Source of the DNA: Cyanoderma ruficeps
Lineage: Eukaryota; Chordata; Aves; Passeriformes; Timaliidae
Length of the DNA: 64,000 bases
Assembly (NCBI GenBank): GCA_008694505.1
Contig: VZDJ01000174.1
Location: 4,978,601 to 5,042,600, forward strand
Reading direction: 5' to 3'
In this document: in pieces, positions 44,375-56,759 of the stretch
Numbering within the stretch: position 1 is the stretch's first letter
Layout of the letters: every line of letters begins with the position of its first letter
Translations under genes and position numbers: made by a program
Notes under the pieces: generated by a model
Databases searched by the model: none
Seen by the model: only the letters and a program-made list of their open reading frames with translations
What the model was told of the DNA's origin: nothing

Positions 44375-45434
44375 AAAACTGGGCCTCCTGCAAGAGCCTG
44401 CCATGCTCTCTGTCCATTCATGATGGAGACAGCTTAGTATTCCAGCCGTGCATCCCAGCAGATCGAATATGCATTGGTAAATACTGCTCCTGGTGCAAGA
44501 GTCCACAGAGAACTTATCAAGAGGAAAAGCAAATGTGTACAGCAAACAGTGTGTAGAGAACACAACTGCAATACAAAGCATGTCCTTCCCTCCCCATGCC
44601 AGCTCTGGGATGACTAATTCTGTGCAAGGATGCCAGTCACTGAAAAACCTCAGATGCCCTTCTTCCACAACTCTGAAAACTGAAATAAAAGCGTGAGACT
44701 GTCCATCTAGCAAAGCTGGTGCTTGCAGACCCAGGTGGCCCAGTGTACCCCCTCTCCACATGAACAGGGCTGTCACTGCTCTTCACATTAACTCAGCAGC
44801 CCCTGTAGCCTGCAACAGCCTCTCGCAGGTAGAGAACAGCCAGTACACCCAGTACAGATGTTTCCCTAGGAAACAAGGTTAAAAACTCTCAGCATTTTCC
44901 AAGCTCCTTCCAAAGCCCCCCAGGAGGTCCCTCCTGGCTGTTAAGGACTCCATGGGAAGAAGCCCAGCCACGCAGAGCCAGCTTTCCCAGCCTCTGCTCT
45001 TTCACAGACATCTCTGGTCCTTTTAGATAAAAATTTTTAAACGCAGGGTCTTCTCTAGTCTTTCTAAAAGGGCTACAGCCCCTGGCCTAAGAGCTTGCTG
45101 GCGAGCCTCTTCCTTGTGCTTTTTGGTCCAAATGCACTCTCCCAGACATGGTGACGCAGCTCCCTGGGGAGTGAGGGTGGCAGCTCACATGCTGAGCCCA
45201 ACGGGAAGGCACAACACAGCCAGGAGGGCACAGGCAGGATGCACTTAGGCCATTTACAGTCTTACCCAGCGCATCATTTCAGGCATTTTCTGCAGATTAG
45301 AAAAAAGGAGTTTGGGTTTGTTTTTTTTTTTTATACAGGAAGCAAATCCAGGGCTAAAATCTTTTCCCTTGCATCTCGTGTCCAGTAGCAAGGTCTCCTC
45401 TGTTCATTATAATCTTCAGTGTAACTTCTGCTCT
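44375..45434. other. Single-copy non-coding DNA, no gene seen
   Basis: Right flank of the LTR. A T-run near 45319-45332 and TTTTAGATAAAAATTTTTAAACG at about 45023 are the only notable low-complexity stretches. Confidence 0.55.
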
Positions 45435-45560
45435 GCAGCTCCTTTAATCACATCAGATATGGGAACAGAAAAATGTCATTGTTCCTTGGCCATGAACAAT
45501 ACCATCCGTGGAGCCATGAGAAAGTGCAAGATGGATATAAAAAAGGCGGGCTCTTGTCTC
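45435..45560. promoter_or_regulatory. Candidate regulatory block with inverted SOX-like pair
   Basis: CCTTTAATCACATCAGATATGG, then ATTGTTC (45478-45484) and its exact reverse complement GAACAAT (45494-45500) with a 9-bp spacer, then ACCATCCGTGG and GATATAAAAAAGG. The two ACAAT cores point inward from opposite strands. The usual SOXE dimer order is the reverse (AACAAT then ATTGTT), so a canonical dimer site is not claimed. Confidence 0.4.
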
Positions 45561-45949
45561 CCCATAATCTCTTCTACAAACTGACAAAAGAGGGTTTTGT
45601 ATAGAGAAAATTGCCACATACAGAAACAAAACAAAAATGGAGCATGCGAGCTGGGACCACTTTTATCTGGAGAGGCACCACAGGGAGATATGCCAAATGT
45701 GATTCATTTTAACAAGTTTAGCCCTTGAGAGACAAGAGGAGAGCCCCCCGTTAAGAATGAGGAGGTTAGCCAGGAGGGTCAGGGGGGGAACAAGGCCTGG
45801 CACAGCCAGGGAGGGTAAGTGACCCTGAAGACTGCTGCTTCCCTTATTACAGTGGCAAGTGGCTCTTTCTGGCTTGGGACAAATGTCTGGAAAAAACAGG
45901 CTGGTCTGGGGTGGGGATGGGGCAGTTCAGGGTATTTTACTTCTCTAAG
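45561..45949. other. Single-copy non-coding DNA, nothing seen
   Basis: G-rich on the + strand near 45760-45830, opposite to the general strand bias. No gene. Confidence 0.55.
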
Positions 45950-46060
45950 GTTAGCCTATGCATTGGCTCAATTACCGTGGAGTAATTAAAGTCTATAAGC
46001 AGATCCAGAGGTTCTTGCTCACCCATCTATTACGGGCAGTTAGCAATGATTAACTGCACG
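45950..46060. promoter_or_regulatory. Candidate regulatory block
   Basis: GCTCAATTACCGTGGAGTAATTAAAG (two TAAT cores around a CpG), CTATTACGGGCAG and GCAATGATTAACTGCACG. Compact and CpG-retaining. Confidence 0.4.
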
Positions 46061-47914
46061 ACCCTTTGGGGAGATTCTTCCCCTACACAGGCACCTGAGC
46101 AAACACCCCAGAGCTGCTGAGCAACTGCGTGCAAAGCACCAAAAGGCTTTGGTAAAACTTCATACATGCACCCACGTGTGCTTGGGACCAGGCTGCCCGT
46201 TCCCCAGGCTCTGCAGGTACAGAAAGACCCTGATCAATACAACCACCAGGCCCTTTGAATGAAATCAATGCAGCTCAACAAGCACCTAAGTCCTGGTGTC
46301 GCCACGTTATTTATTGCCCAAAGTCCCCATCCCACACCAGTCCAAGGAAGAGCTTGAATACACTGTGTGCTCTGCAGCACACAATTAAATCCCAGGCTCA
46401 GGTTCTGCTCCCCGAGGTACAGTTGGGATCATGAACAGCACTGGCACCACACAGCACCAATTTGAAGCAGGGGAGGTCATGGGGCCCTGGAGCTCTCACC
46501 CAGAGGAGCAGCCAGCACCTTCCTGAGAGCAGCTCTGTGCCCACCCTCCTCACAGGTTCTCCCCCTCCAGCTCTTCACTGCCTCCCTGGCATGTCACTCT
46601 GTCCATTGCCTCCTTTCAAGCCATTGTTAGTTTATTAAGTGCTTTAAGAGACGCAATTTGTGCCCCAAGAGAACAAGCTGCAGAGAAAGAGCTCCGCAGT
46701 CCTGGTGGCCTGGCAGCACCAGCCAAATGTCACATCCAGGCCCAGCAGGCAGCAGCATGGAGGCAACCAGTGCCATCCCCCACCGTGCCTCCAAAGAATG
46801 GGCAAGATGGGCACAGCCCCACCCCAGCACTGCCCACCCTCCGTGGAGGGGCCACAGCACCAATAAAACTGTGGGCATGACAGCAGACAGCCACGGGGCT
46901 GGGCACTGAGCCTCTGCCCAAGCAGGCAGGGACGACAGGGAGGTCCGGCACAGCCAGACCCAGCCTGTCCCACTGGCAGGAGAGTGGGGCTGGGGCAGGT
47001 CCAAAGCAGCAGCTTCTGTCCCAGCCACCAGCCCCATGCAAGGAAAAGGCTCCCCCAGGCTCACACGGCCACAGAGGTTTAACCAGCTCTAGCCTTCCCT
47101 GCTCTCTCCACTGGCACACCCAGGGAAAAACTGAGCAGGCTGTGGTGTGTCACAGGAGCAGACCAGCACCAGCCCTGCTCTGAGCACAGCGCCCAGCCAG
47201 GCACCACAGCACTGTAGGGGCCAAGGAGATCCTCCAGAACATCGGCCCCATGGCAGGGATGGGGAGCTCAAACACTCCCAAGCCTAGAGATGCAGCAGGA
47301 TCCTCCCTTACTCTGCTTTCACACATGTGAAAATGCAGACTAAGTGACTTGTCGTACAACGGGGACACCCAACTGCAAATGTTTTCCAGGTCTGCATGCT
47401 GGGCAGCTCTCCTCAGCTGTGGGCTGCACAGTGCTCCGTGCAGGCTGTCTCCCAAAGGCCCTTCCAGGAGCTCAGGGCTTGCCCTCAGCCGTCTGACACA
47501 AGTGTCAGGCAGAGGCAGTGCAGGAGAGCAGTACATATGCTGCCATCCCCAAACCCACATCAGACAGCGGCTCTGCTCCCTGCTGCAGCCCAGCACCCCA
47601 CAACAGGGAAAACAAACTGCCCTCCCAGCACATCATTACAGCCCTCCACTTTGCCTCAGTGCCACCTGAGACCTTCCTTACTCACCTTCCCGGCAGACCT
47701 CAGGCCCCAACATGCAACTGGTTGCCAAGGATCACCATCACATCAAGAAATCATCAACAGCTTGTACAAAATACCCCCACATTCTGTCTTCTGCCATGCA
47801 GGTTTTTAACCTGAAGGCTCTGGAAGTGACTCATGTCTCAGAGTCCCTCCCTGTTCCACCAGCAGGTACCCTTCACAGGTGTTTGCTTTTTTTCAGATTA
47901 ATCCATATTCCCAC
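46061..47914. other. Single-copy non-coding DNA, no gene seen
   Basis: C-rich. At 47320-47375 a run including AAGTGACTTGTCGTACAAC loosely recalls MIR, but it is too diverged to annotate. Open frames lack domains. Confidence 0.55.
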
Positions 47915-48120
47915 CCATGAATGAGTGACAGGTGTCTTGCTAGACACCTGATTATGTCAGCCAAATCCCCAGCCAAAAGCCATGCCACAAATTAGGTCAT
48001 TTAGGATTCCTAACCAACACTGTTAGCTAAATCCTTAACACCGTTAATTATGTTTCCTATCACCAATTTACAAAGCGACTCTATTGATCTTGCCCCTGCT
48101 CTGCAAATTACAAAGAAATG
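47915..48120. promoter_or_regulatory. Candidate enhancer with E-box hairpin
   Basis: Starts with a 9-bp perfect inverted repeat CAGGTGTCT-TGCT-AGACACCTG (47929-47950) that places two CAGGTG E-boxes (ZEB/SNAI or bHLH type) in mirror orientation. Then come CTGATTATGTCAGCC, AAATTAGGTC, GTTAGCTAAATCC, CGTTAATTATG, CACCAATTTAC, CTATTGATC and GCAAATTACAAAG. Motif-dense and AT-rich. Confidence 0.5.
47929..47950. repeat. 9-bp inverted repeat with mirrored E-boxes
   Basis: CAGGTGTCT (47929-47937), 4-nt spacer, AGACACCTG (47942-47950). Compatible with paired E-box or T-box-like AGGTGT half-sites. One or two perfect 9-bp dyads are expected by chance in 64 kb, so the interest lies in motif content. Confidence 0.85.
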
Positions 48121-51100
48121 ACCAGAATTAAAAAAGCAACATCTGAGTGGGAGCTTCCCCCCAACAGAGAAGAGGGCTGCACCTCAGCACTGCACTCCCC
48201 TGATGCAAGTCTTCCTGGAAGATGATCTGCATGTTGTAATTTTTTTGTGGAGGGCAATGAACCAGAGGTCTAAGGAGCAATATATTTTTTTAGCTGTGGT
48301 TATAGCTTGGATTTAATGATCTTCCCACAAGCACAAAGCTAACCTGAGGTTATTTACAGTGGCATTTTACATTATCTCATTGAGAAAAATACCACCGAAA
48401 ACATGGTTATGAGTACACGGTGCAGGAAGGTAGCCTGGGAACACCAGGGAAACTATAGTTGCTGAGAAAAGTGTAGAAGTCTCATTTGAAACTGAGAAGT
48501 TTCCTCATTCCTCCACTGGAATTCCTCAAATTCCCACTGTGACCCTTGGGGATGCAGCAGCACCCCTGGGACAGGCAGATGGGCCGCTGAAGTCAGCACT
48601 GCCCTTGCTCTGTTCCCCAGCAGTCGTGGCCCCATGCAGCACCAGGGCTGCAAACCCAGCTCTCACCTGCTCCTGCCAGGAGCTGAGCTCAGCCCTAGAA
48701 CAAGACACTCCTTTTCATGTCGTTTGCTCTTGCAGGAAGGGGCATTCTTTGAGATGAGCTCCATCAAAGCTTGTGCACATCGATCTCCTTACAGTCAGAA
48801 AGGTCAATCAGACCTCCAACAACAAGGGGAAGTAGATGGCAATTCTGCCCACCAGCTGATCACAAATCCTCTTACTCAGAAGATACAGTTCATATTACAC
48901 CCAAGCAAGAAATTTATCAAGTAATTTTAATTAATTCCCCTCCTCTAAAACACTTGAGTGCCAACTGGAGAGGGGACACACTCCTGCAGGGAAATGCTGG
49001 GTGCTCACATGCTGAGCATGTCACCATAAGAACACCTATGGAAGATCCCTTCTACCTTCACTAGACTGCACAGAAATTTCACTCCACTATTTTCACTTTT
49101 TTATTGCTTTCAATATTTCCTCACCTCCTACAGCTGCAAGTAACCGAACCTGCAAACCTCCAGATGCCACTGACCCAGGCTTGGGGAGAATGAGGCCAAC
49201 CAAAACAGGGGCAAAGCAACCAGGGCCGACAAAGCACTGCAGAGCCAACCCCATGAGAGATGCTAGCATTGCTCAGGCTCAGAAATAAGTGTGTTTGGAT
49301 GCTTCACTGACAGTACAGAGAAAGTAAACCACTGGGAAAGAAAAGCCTTATGGAAACTGAAGGGATGGGAAGCTGTCATGGGAACACAGAGGAAGAAGCA
49401 GGCGAGGAATAAACCCAGACTAGAGATCAGCAGGAAGCTTCTAGCAACCAGAATGAGAATGTTCCAAACAGAACATAATTTTTGTCCCTTCTTCCAACAG
49501 CCTGGAAGAGGAATTCTCCTCCACCACTTCCTCCTCAAAAAGTCCCTTCATTAGCACATCTGTCTCATGGGCATCCACTGAATGACACTCTAAGCAGACA
49601 GACAGGGCCAATGGAAACACCAGCGATTCCATGCAGGAGAACACAGTCAATCTGTCTGTCTGTACATACAAACTGTGTTCAGCACCATAACATCCAAACA
49701 AATTCCCAAGGGTCTCAAATTAATATTGACTGATCCCAAAAGGCTGACAGATACTGTACAGGAGGGAGCCTGGGAGATGTTTTACCAGATTTTAGAAACA
49801 AAACCTCCTTAAATACCATGAAACATTAAAAAATCCTCATAGCTGCTAGTGTTTGCAAAAGGAGAGATGACAGCAGCCACTGTCCTGTTGCCCTGCATGT
49901 GCAGCCAGTTGGGTTTTCATTGCAAATCCACTTGGCATCTCATTTCTGTCCATCACGGGGCTCCAGTACCAGGACCAGACTCACTTCAGCTGTGTGAGCC
50001 TTGCTCTGAGCTTCCTAATGCAGCTGGATTAATGGGAACACATCTTAGGGAACATCCTCACCAACCAGAGGGAAACAGTAACATCCTCTGACAGTTCTTA
50101 GGCAGCAAAGCACAGATCCCCAAAGGGAGAGAAGTTCAAAGAATCTCAAGACCTGACGGGGCAGGGACCTTGCGAAAGGATGTGCATGACATGCCTTCTT
50201 CTGCAAAGAGCTCTCACAGCTTGAGCTGCAAGAACAGGAGCTACATTTCCACTTACAGACATGATTCCAGATGAAAAGAAGAAGGTACGATGTGAAACTC
50301 TCAGCACTGCAGAACAAGAAGAAAAGTAAGGTAGGAAAAGATACAACTAAAATACAAATACACAAACTCAGTTACAGTAAGCTAGAAGTTTTTAAGAAAA
50401 TAAACTCCTGTTAGCTGAAGGACAAATATTAACTGTCATTAGGAAAAGCATTCAAAATACAAACAAAAGAGACAGCCTGCTATCATTATGTTACTGGTAT
50501 TGTTATGTCACAATCTGCCTTTACGTTGTGTTTCCTCAGAGCCATGAAAAAGACTTGGAGAGCTCCAAACAGCTGTGTTAACTAAAGGAATCCAGTTTTT
50601 AAAGTTATTGTCTTGCTTCACTAGGCACCTTCTCATAAAACACAAAAAGAAACAATTAGCTGTTAAAGCATGGGGTTTGAAGCCAGAGCTTTCAGCTCCC
50701 AGACCACTGCAAAAGCTCTCAGTAAATATCTGAGATTTTGAGGGGCACTGATGAAACGTCACACTCACACCTCACTGCTTCATCAGTGGCAAGAACAGGG
50801 GGATGAAGGGGCAAAAGATTTGCTCCACTGCTCTTTGCCTTTCCCATGCCATTTGCAGGGCAGTCTGGCTTTATAGAAGACACGTGTCCCACTCTGGGAA
50901 ACATCCAGCTCTGATCCCCCTGCTCCTGAAGGCACTGTTCAGCTCAGAGACAGTCCCTCTCTCCACACCTGCACGCTCCTGCATTCCAAATGGAAAGCAG
51001 CAATGCTGTGCACAGACCAGCCACCCACAAGAGCCACCCCAGCCATTCCTGTGCTGTTCCTTTAGGTCCAGGTGCAGCCTTTAGCCATGTGCCTCCCACC

Positions 51101-51139
51101 TTCTCGCAGATAAGTTTCCTCTGCACTTTTTTGTCATTT
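48121..51139. other. Non-coding DNA with AT patches, no gene seen
   Basis: AT patches at 48235-48410 (CAATATATTTTTTTAGC, CATTATCTC), 48890-48955 (CAAGTAATTTTAATTAATTCC) and 50385-50520 (TTATTGTTATGTC-type). A small in-frame stretch at about 50240-50320 is preceded by an AG and followed by a GT, but no homologous protein is recognised and no exon is called. Confidence 0.5.
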
Positions 51140-51345
51140 TTATCACCCCGACCAACCGGGTTTGTCTTGCAGGATGTGAGCCAGACCACCTGCAGATTCC
51201 CATCCCAGGGAAGACACGACCCTGCCTGACGGATGCAAAGCAGAGCAGTCAGCCACACACGGTGGAAGTGCACCGAGTCTGCTCCCAGGGTGGCAGCTCC
51301 GAAGGTGCATTTCCATGGCTCGCATTTCCATAGGGTCACGCTGGC
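51140..51345. promoter_or_regulatory. CpG-retaining stretch with tandem GCATTTCCAT
   Basis: GCATTTCCAT occurs at 51307-51316 and 51322-51331 with a 15-bp period. The surroundings retain CpGs (CCGACCAACCGGG, AAGACACGACC, GACGGATGC, CACGGTGG, GCACCGAGTC, CTCCGAAGG, GGCTCGC, GTCACGC). Could be regulatory. No factor is confidently assigned. Confidence 0.35.
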
Positions 51346-51719
51346 AAAGAAAGGAGAGCGCTGGGGGAAGACTGGCCTGGTGAGTTTGAGAAGAAGGCTC
51401 TTCTCCACCAGCCTTTAGATACAAAGGTCGAGGGCTTGCAAGGGTCAGCAACCCCTCTTAATATTCACCAAAGCAGCAACAACAAAGGCAAGCTGGGGAA
51501 AGGGAAGCGTTCCTGTGGAGTCCCATCTTCACTCTGGATACCACTCCACAATGAAGTTATTTCAAACCGCCCATAGGTTAAGCTCTGGCTTTCATGCCAA
51601 TAGCACAGTTCCTGCTGAGCTCTGCCTGCAAAGGCACATCACACAGAGACACTCAGATGACATCTAACCTCACCCAGCTCGCTGCAGCAGCACCTTTCTC
51701 AGCCAGGCTGGAAATTCAG
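51346..51719. other. Single-copy non-coding DNA, nothing seen
   Basis: No motif cluster, repeat or coding evidence. Confidence 0.6.
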
Positions 51720-52000
51720 ATAACAGAAGAGAATGTGTCAATTGCCTAACATTTAATGAGACCAGAAGGAGGTCACAGCTCTGTCTGAGCAGCACTGTAA
51801 AAGCTCCCATCTGTTACAAATGCTATGCTGGACATTGGCAGTGCTTGGTAAAGAGGCAAGTTTCACCTTCCAAAGCAAACCACATGAATGATGTTTGACT
51901 TTGATGATGATTCCTAGGAGGTAAGTCTCACATTTCACCTTCACACATCTGGGCATTAGCCACAAAGTCAAGGACACTTACTGCTTTCTCATTCAAAAGA
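51720..52000. promoter_or_regulatory. Weak candidate regulatory block
   Basis: GTGTCAATTGCCTAACATTTAATGAG, CAAATGCTATGC, CATGAATGATGTTTGAC and GATGATGATTCC-like words with AGGTCACAGC (nuclear-receptor half-site). Moderate density. Confidence 0.3.
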
Positions 52001-54924
52001 TCTGGATCGTGTCTCCCTGAAATTATCACCATGCTGTGGCAGCAGTTGGGAAGCCAGGAAGCCTGTCCCTCTGCATGGAGCAGTCTGGGATACTCCTGTC
52101 AGTCCAGGAATAATGTGCCTGGCTGCAGTCACTGACACCATGGTGGGGGGCAGTGGCAAACAGTGTCTGACTACCCCAGAAAAATGATTGAATTCTCCCT
52201 TTCAGGTTTGTTGTCTGAAGATCTTCCAGGCCTTGCAACCACATAACACCTGCACATCAAAACTATGAATGATTGGCACCACCACCAAGTATTCCTTTCC
52301 CCATCCATGTTTCCCTGGAACTGAGGATGTGGCTGTGACTACAACTGGCCACCTACCAGTTTCTTTCCCTTGTGTTTCCATCCTGCATTGAGCACTTTAT
52401 AGAGTGACATGGTCAGCCCTTCACAGCCCAACCCATGGCAGAGAGCAGGAAGGGAGCAGAGCTCCTGTGCCCACCCCCTGTGCCCACCATGCCTCTCATC
52501 ACCCACCTGGGCACTGCATAAGCAGCAAGGTCTGGTCAGCAGCAAACACTTTGTGTCCTCTTTGTGCCTGGCTGTGCAGGAAGAGCTGTGAGAGAACACG
52601 AGGAGTTAAGCTTTTTCGTACAAAATGTGTAAAGATTTGGTCTGCACACTTGGTGAGCTGCAGCGGTTGTGGGCCAAAACATTTTGCTGCATATTTCTGA
52701 AATTATTTGTCAGAAAAGAACGTCAATGACATAGAAAATGAGTTGCAGATGTAACCTTTTCAAGCATCAATAATAACTTAAGACATTTGAAACAAAATCT
52801 TAACTCACAAGTGACTCCATCACATGGGGCAGTTTCTGAGGCGAGGGCTCGCAGAGGAGAGGCAGGACTGTAACACATCCCAGCAATGGTGCCCCCTCCG
52901 GCTCTCCCACTTAGCAAAGAACAATTCAATTCTTGCATTTGTCAAAGCTACTTCCCTTCCTGAGACCCTTTTTTCCTGATTTCCAGGCTATCCCTGGACC
53001 CAGCAGGCACTCCTGGCTGGAAAGGAGACTTCTAGACCAGGTCCAACAGCCAAGTCCCACAATACACTGACATTAGGACAGGCAGAGTGATTTGTCAGAG
53101 GTCTTGCCCAAAGACAAAGGTGCTACGCAAGAAAGATTCATGTTTTAACACTTCCTCATTCACACACACACACACAGAGCTCCTGCTCCCGTGGCCAGTG
53201 TGGCTGCTCCAGCACAGGAAGGATGAGGGAGAGCAGGGATGTGCCTGCTGCAGCTCTACAGACAGCATGGATGTCCTGTGTCATTGTGTGCCACAGTGTC
53301 CACAGCTCTGTGGTTCATCCACAGCCTCTGGATGGCTCAGGGTCCATCACTGCTACAGGTCTGGCACAGCCAAAGGGCCAGCACTGCCACCACCCTGGTA
53401 TTTCTGTAATGAATATCACCACTGTCATCTCAGAGGCACATGCTTAAGGAATTTAACTACTTTAATACAATGGGCTCAAATTGCCAAAGAATGTTTGTGC
53501 ATCAGTGTGAAATCAGAAATTCGGGGAGGGGGTGCTTTATCTGTCAAAGGCCAACCTCAGGGGGCTGCCAGAGCAGACAGTGGGAAGCTGGATTGCATTT
53601 GACACGCATCAGCCCATCAAACACAAACAGCCTTCAAAGTGCTGGGAGGCTGAGCCAGCCCCAGCACAGGCTGCACTGGCCCCACTGGGCTCCGACCCGG
53701 GTCACGCCCCGCGGGCCGTGCAGGACCCACCTGGGCCTCCCAGCCTCATCCTGCTCCATAAATCACAGGAAAAGAGATACTTCTTAACAACTCAAATTAA
53801 GATGAAGTGCCTTCATTTTCAGGCTGGGAGCTACCTGTGCCATTCCCTCGGCCGTGTGTCACTGCTGAGACGTCCCAGCCACAGGGACAGCAGATGTGCA
53901 GCCACAGTGGGCAGAGCAGCACGCCAGGATGCTGCATCCAGGCTGGTCTCCCATTCAACCAGGCCAGCAACTGGGCCAGGTATGATCAGCTAATGAGTGT
54001 CCAACAACAGCCTGCCCAGGATGGAGAGAAAATATCCCAGCCCACACCACGGGCACACACTGCCAGTGCTTGAGGGAGGCCAACCCAAGACAGAAATCCT
54101 GCCAGGATGGTCAGACCTCAGCCAAGCTCGGCCACTCCTGGGTGTCAGTGGGACTGGGAGTCCTGAGCCTGGCTGGGGCACTCCCCAGCCCCTGAGCACA
54201 CTCCCCCTGCCCCACCACTATCCCTTGAAGTTTTGCTGGAGGGTTTCCAGTGCCTGGAAAGAGCCAAACTTAAATTATTCCAGGGGAAAAGAAACACAAA
54301 ACCTTGTCTTCAGATTAATTCCCAGACCTCCACCCTGAACAAACCCCTTCTGCAGCCCCCATTGCCAAGCCCAGCCCCAGCTCTCCAGCACAGGCTGCCT
54401 GTGGAGCTCTTCCAAGGGGCTCTGCAGCCCTTTGCAAGCATGAGCTGAGGGGAATAAATAACAGCCCCAACGTAAAAAACAGCCTTTTCTTACAAAGCAA
54501 AGTCGCAAACAGTAAACGGAGGGAGAGGAAGGGGAGGGAACATGCCTGAGCACCCCCTCTTCACCAAAGCATCACTCAGCTGAGCTGGGTGCACAGCAAA
54601 TAATATCCACTCCACTGTCCCCCCTGCCCCAGCACCGAGACCCCACACACCAGGGAATGCAGGGGAACAGATGGATTTTCCATGGGAAGGAGCTGTGACT
54701 GCTCCTTCCAGTTGAACATGTCAGCCCAGCAGAGCCATGTGTTCAAACCATTAAACTGCTGCCTTTGCCAGCAGTGAGGGGAGAGAGGGCTCTGAGGAGG
54801 GATATTCAGAGGGAAATGCTCCTCAGCCTGGCACAAGGCAGACAGGCCACAGAAACCCACAGCCACAGCCTGAACTCATCATTTGTATGTACCCAAACAA
54901 TGAGGTTTTTCTCTTCCAGACACT
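52001..54924. other. Single-copy non-coding DNA, no gene seen
   Basis: Includes a mild AT patch at 52690-52810 (GAAATTATTTGTC, CAATAATAACTTAAG), a (CA)8 repeat (53161-53176) and a short CpG cluster (53692-53719, with the palindrome GACCCGGGTC). Overlapping frames to 171 codons lack domains. Confidence 0.55.
53161..53176. repeat. (CA)8 microsatellite
   Basis: Sixteen bases of perfect CA repeat on the + strand. Confidence 0.95.
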
Positions 54925-55330
54925 TCCTGTCAATGAGATGAAGGGACAGTAAAATATGAAATGGCATTAATGTAGCAGTAATCTCTCATACACGGGGCTG
55001 CCTTCACCTGGGCTCCTAAGCAAGAGCCTTGATAAGGAGTATCAGGCTTATAAAGCCAGCATGCTTTGGAAGTTGTTTGCACACGGGTTAGGGTTAGGGG
55101 TTAGAGGTTATTCCACTGGGGTTATTTCAGGCCAAAACCCATGCACAGCATTGAGCCAGACACAGAGATTTCTCGGAGATGAGGGTGTGGGCCATTAATT
55201 AAGGAAACTGACAATGTTTAATCTCGCTGCATCAAGATTAAGGGACATTGAGGGTCCATGAATTGAGATAATTTGATTTTAATACAAATACAATATTTCT
55301 GTATCTTTATTTACAGAAATGTAAATAGTT
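54925..55330. promoter_or_regulatory. Candidate enhancer cluster containing a telomere-like array
   Basis: Left half: GTAAAATATGAAATGGCATTAATG, GCAGTAATCTC, CTTGATAAGG and GCTTATAAAGCC. Right half: GCCATTAATTAAGG, CAATGTTTAATCTCGC, AAGATTAAGG, CATGAATTGAGATAATTTGATTTTAATAC. The telomere-like array lies between the two halves. Regulatory role inferred from motifs. Confidence 0.45.
55085..55110 (+). repeat. Short interstitial telomere-like array
   Basis: GGGTTA, GGGTTA, GGGGTTA, GAGGTTA in tandem: two perfect and two diverged copies of the vertebrate telomere hexamer. Too short to prove telomerase-mediated origin. Confidence 0.8.
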
Positions 55331-56759
55331 TCACACAGACAGCAAAGGAGCCCCTGCCATGTTTGCTGCTGGGAGAGGAGGCCACAGCAGACACAGTGTT
55401 TGTTTGCAAGGGATTGCAGGCTTGAATTGTCAACCACGTCCCCAGTATCACCACAGAGCTGCTGGCAGACCAGGCCAGCTCAGCACAGAGTGGAGGCTGC
55501 ATCAGTCACGTTCTGAGGCATCAAACCCAGCACCTACCCTTGCACTTAGGAGAGGAGACACAATGCTGATGGGGCCAGGAGCAGTCAGCCGGAATACTTC
55601 AGTTCCCCTAGAAGAGAGGAATCATTTTTCTTGGAAATTAACAAAAAAGCTTCTGTTAGCAGCAACGGGAAACAATTTAAAATCCTATCTTGCAGGTAAA
55701 TACAAGTGCATACCAAAAACACAGCAGTGGAAGAAGGCTGAGCGTGCAGAGTTCAGGTGGGAGTGCCCCAGCACTGCAGCCCCCATGTGCAGGTGCCTTC
55801 CCGTGGGATGGGCATGTCTGCAGGAGGGGTGTGCCATGGCCCACCTGGTTCTGGGTGCACATGTGCAGGGTTCTGTGCAGGAGTACCTGGGTTTACTCCC
55901 ACAGGACAGGATTCACTTCACCTAGGCACAAGCTGCTCTGTGAAAAGCTTGGAGTCCACCACAAGTTGTTACCTCCTGAGAGGGTGGGCAGAATGGGAAA
56001 AGCACAGTGTCACAGCAGGCAGCAGGAACCTGAGACAAACTCAGGATATTTCTGTGTTTCAGCCCAAAAAACTTTTCTTTGGACTGAGTGATACTCTGAG
56101 TTGCTTGGCTGACCAAGACTTGAGAACACAAGCCACAGAATTCAGACCATTCAAAAATTTAGGTATTCTAATAAACAACCCAGAAGACCTCTCTAATGTG
56201 GGAGGGAAGCATTCTGAGGGTAGGTTTCCACAGGAACAAAGTATTTCCTGGAGTAGACTTTCCACCAGAGGAACAAATAAGGTTTCAAAGGCTGAAACCT
56301 TGGACAAGGCACACCTCACACTGTGGACATGGTGCACGTGTCCCTCCAAGCCCACTCTCCAGCCCAGCAGGGTAGCACAGGGTGCCTGGCAGCCCTGTCC
56401 AGCAGTGCCCTGCTGTGCTGGGTGCTGTCCACAGGTTATTGCAGGGCTCCCACACAGGTTCGTGTCTCCAAGCATTCCCTCATGCCTCAGGAGAACCACG
56501 AGACCATGTCCAGTTTTGTTGTTTCAGCCATACTGTTGAGGCGCCTGTTTACTTGGGAATCATATGTTTTCTGCCCTGGTCCTCACTGTATTCAGAACAG
56601 TTACTTAGCTTCGATAAGCCCCTTGTTAAAGCCTTTTCCTTTCTGTAATCTCATCAAACTAACCAAAAGGAGTTTGTTCTGAAATAGAGTCCCATTTTGT
56701 AACCTGGCTTCCTGGAGGAGCGCTCCCCATGCTCACCCGGCCCCTCCACCACAAAAGGG
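55331..56759. other. Single-copy non-coding DNA, no gene seen
   Basis: Carries the longest open frame in the window (+, 55757-56539, 260 codons), which has no domain, signal or homology I recognise. A 9-bp hairpin AAGGTTTCA-AAGGC-TGAAACCTT lies at 56279-56301 inside it. Confidence 0.55.

Noticed and set aside
50240..50325. Short + strand stretch after CTTACAG with a charged peptide and nearby GT
   Set aside because: Ends in a stop, has no recognised homologue, and the splice signals are weak.
55757..56539. Longest open frame, 260 codons on +
   Set aside because: No domain, repeat or composition typical of protein. It contains a hairpin, and other frames overlap it. Stop scarcity in GC-rich DNA explains such lengths in 64 kb.
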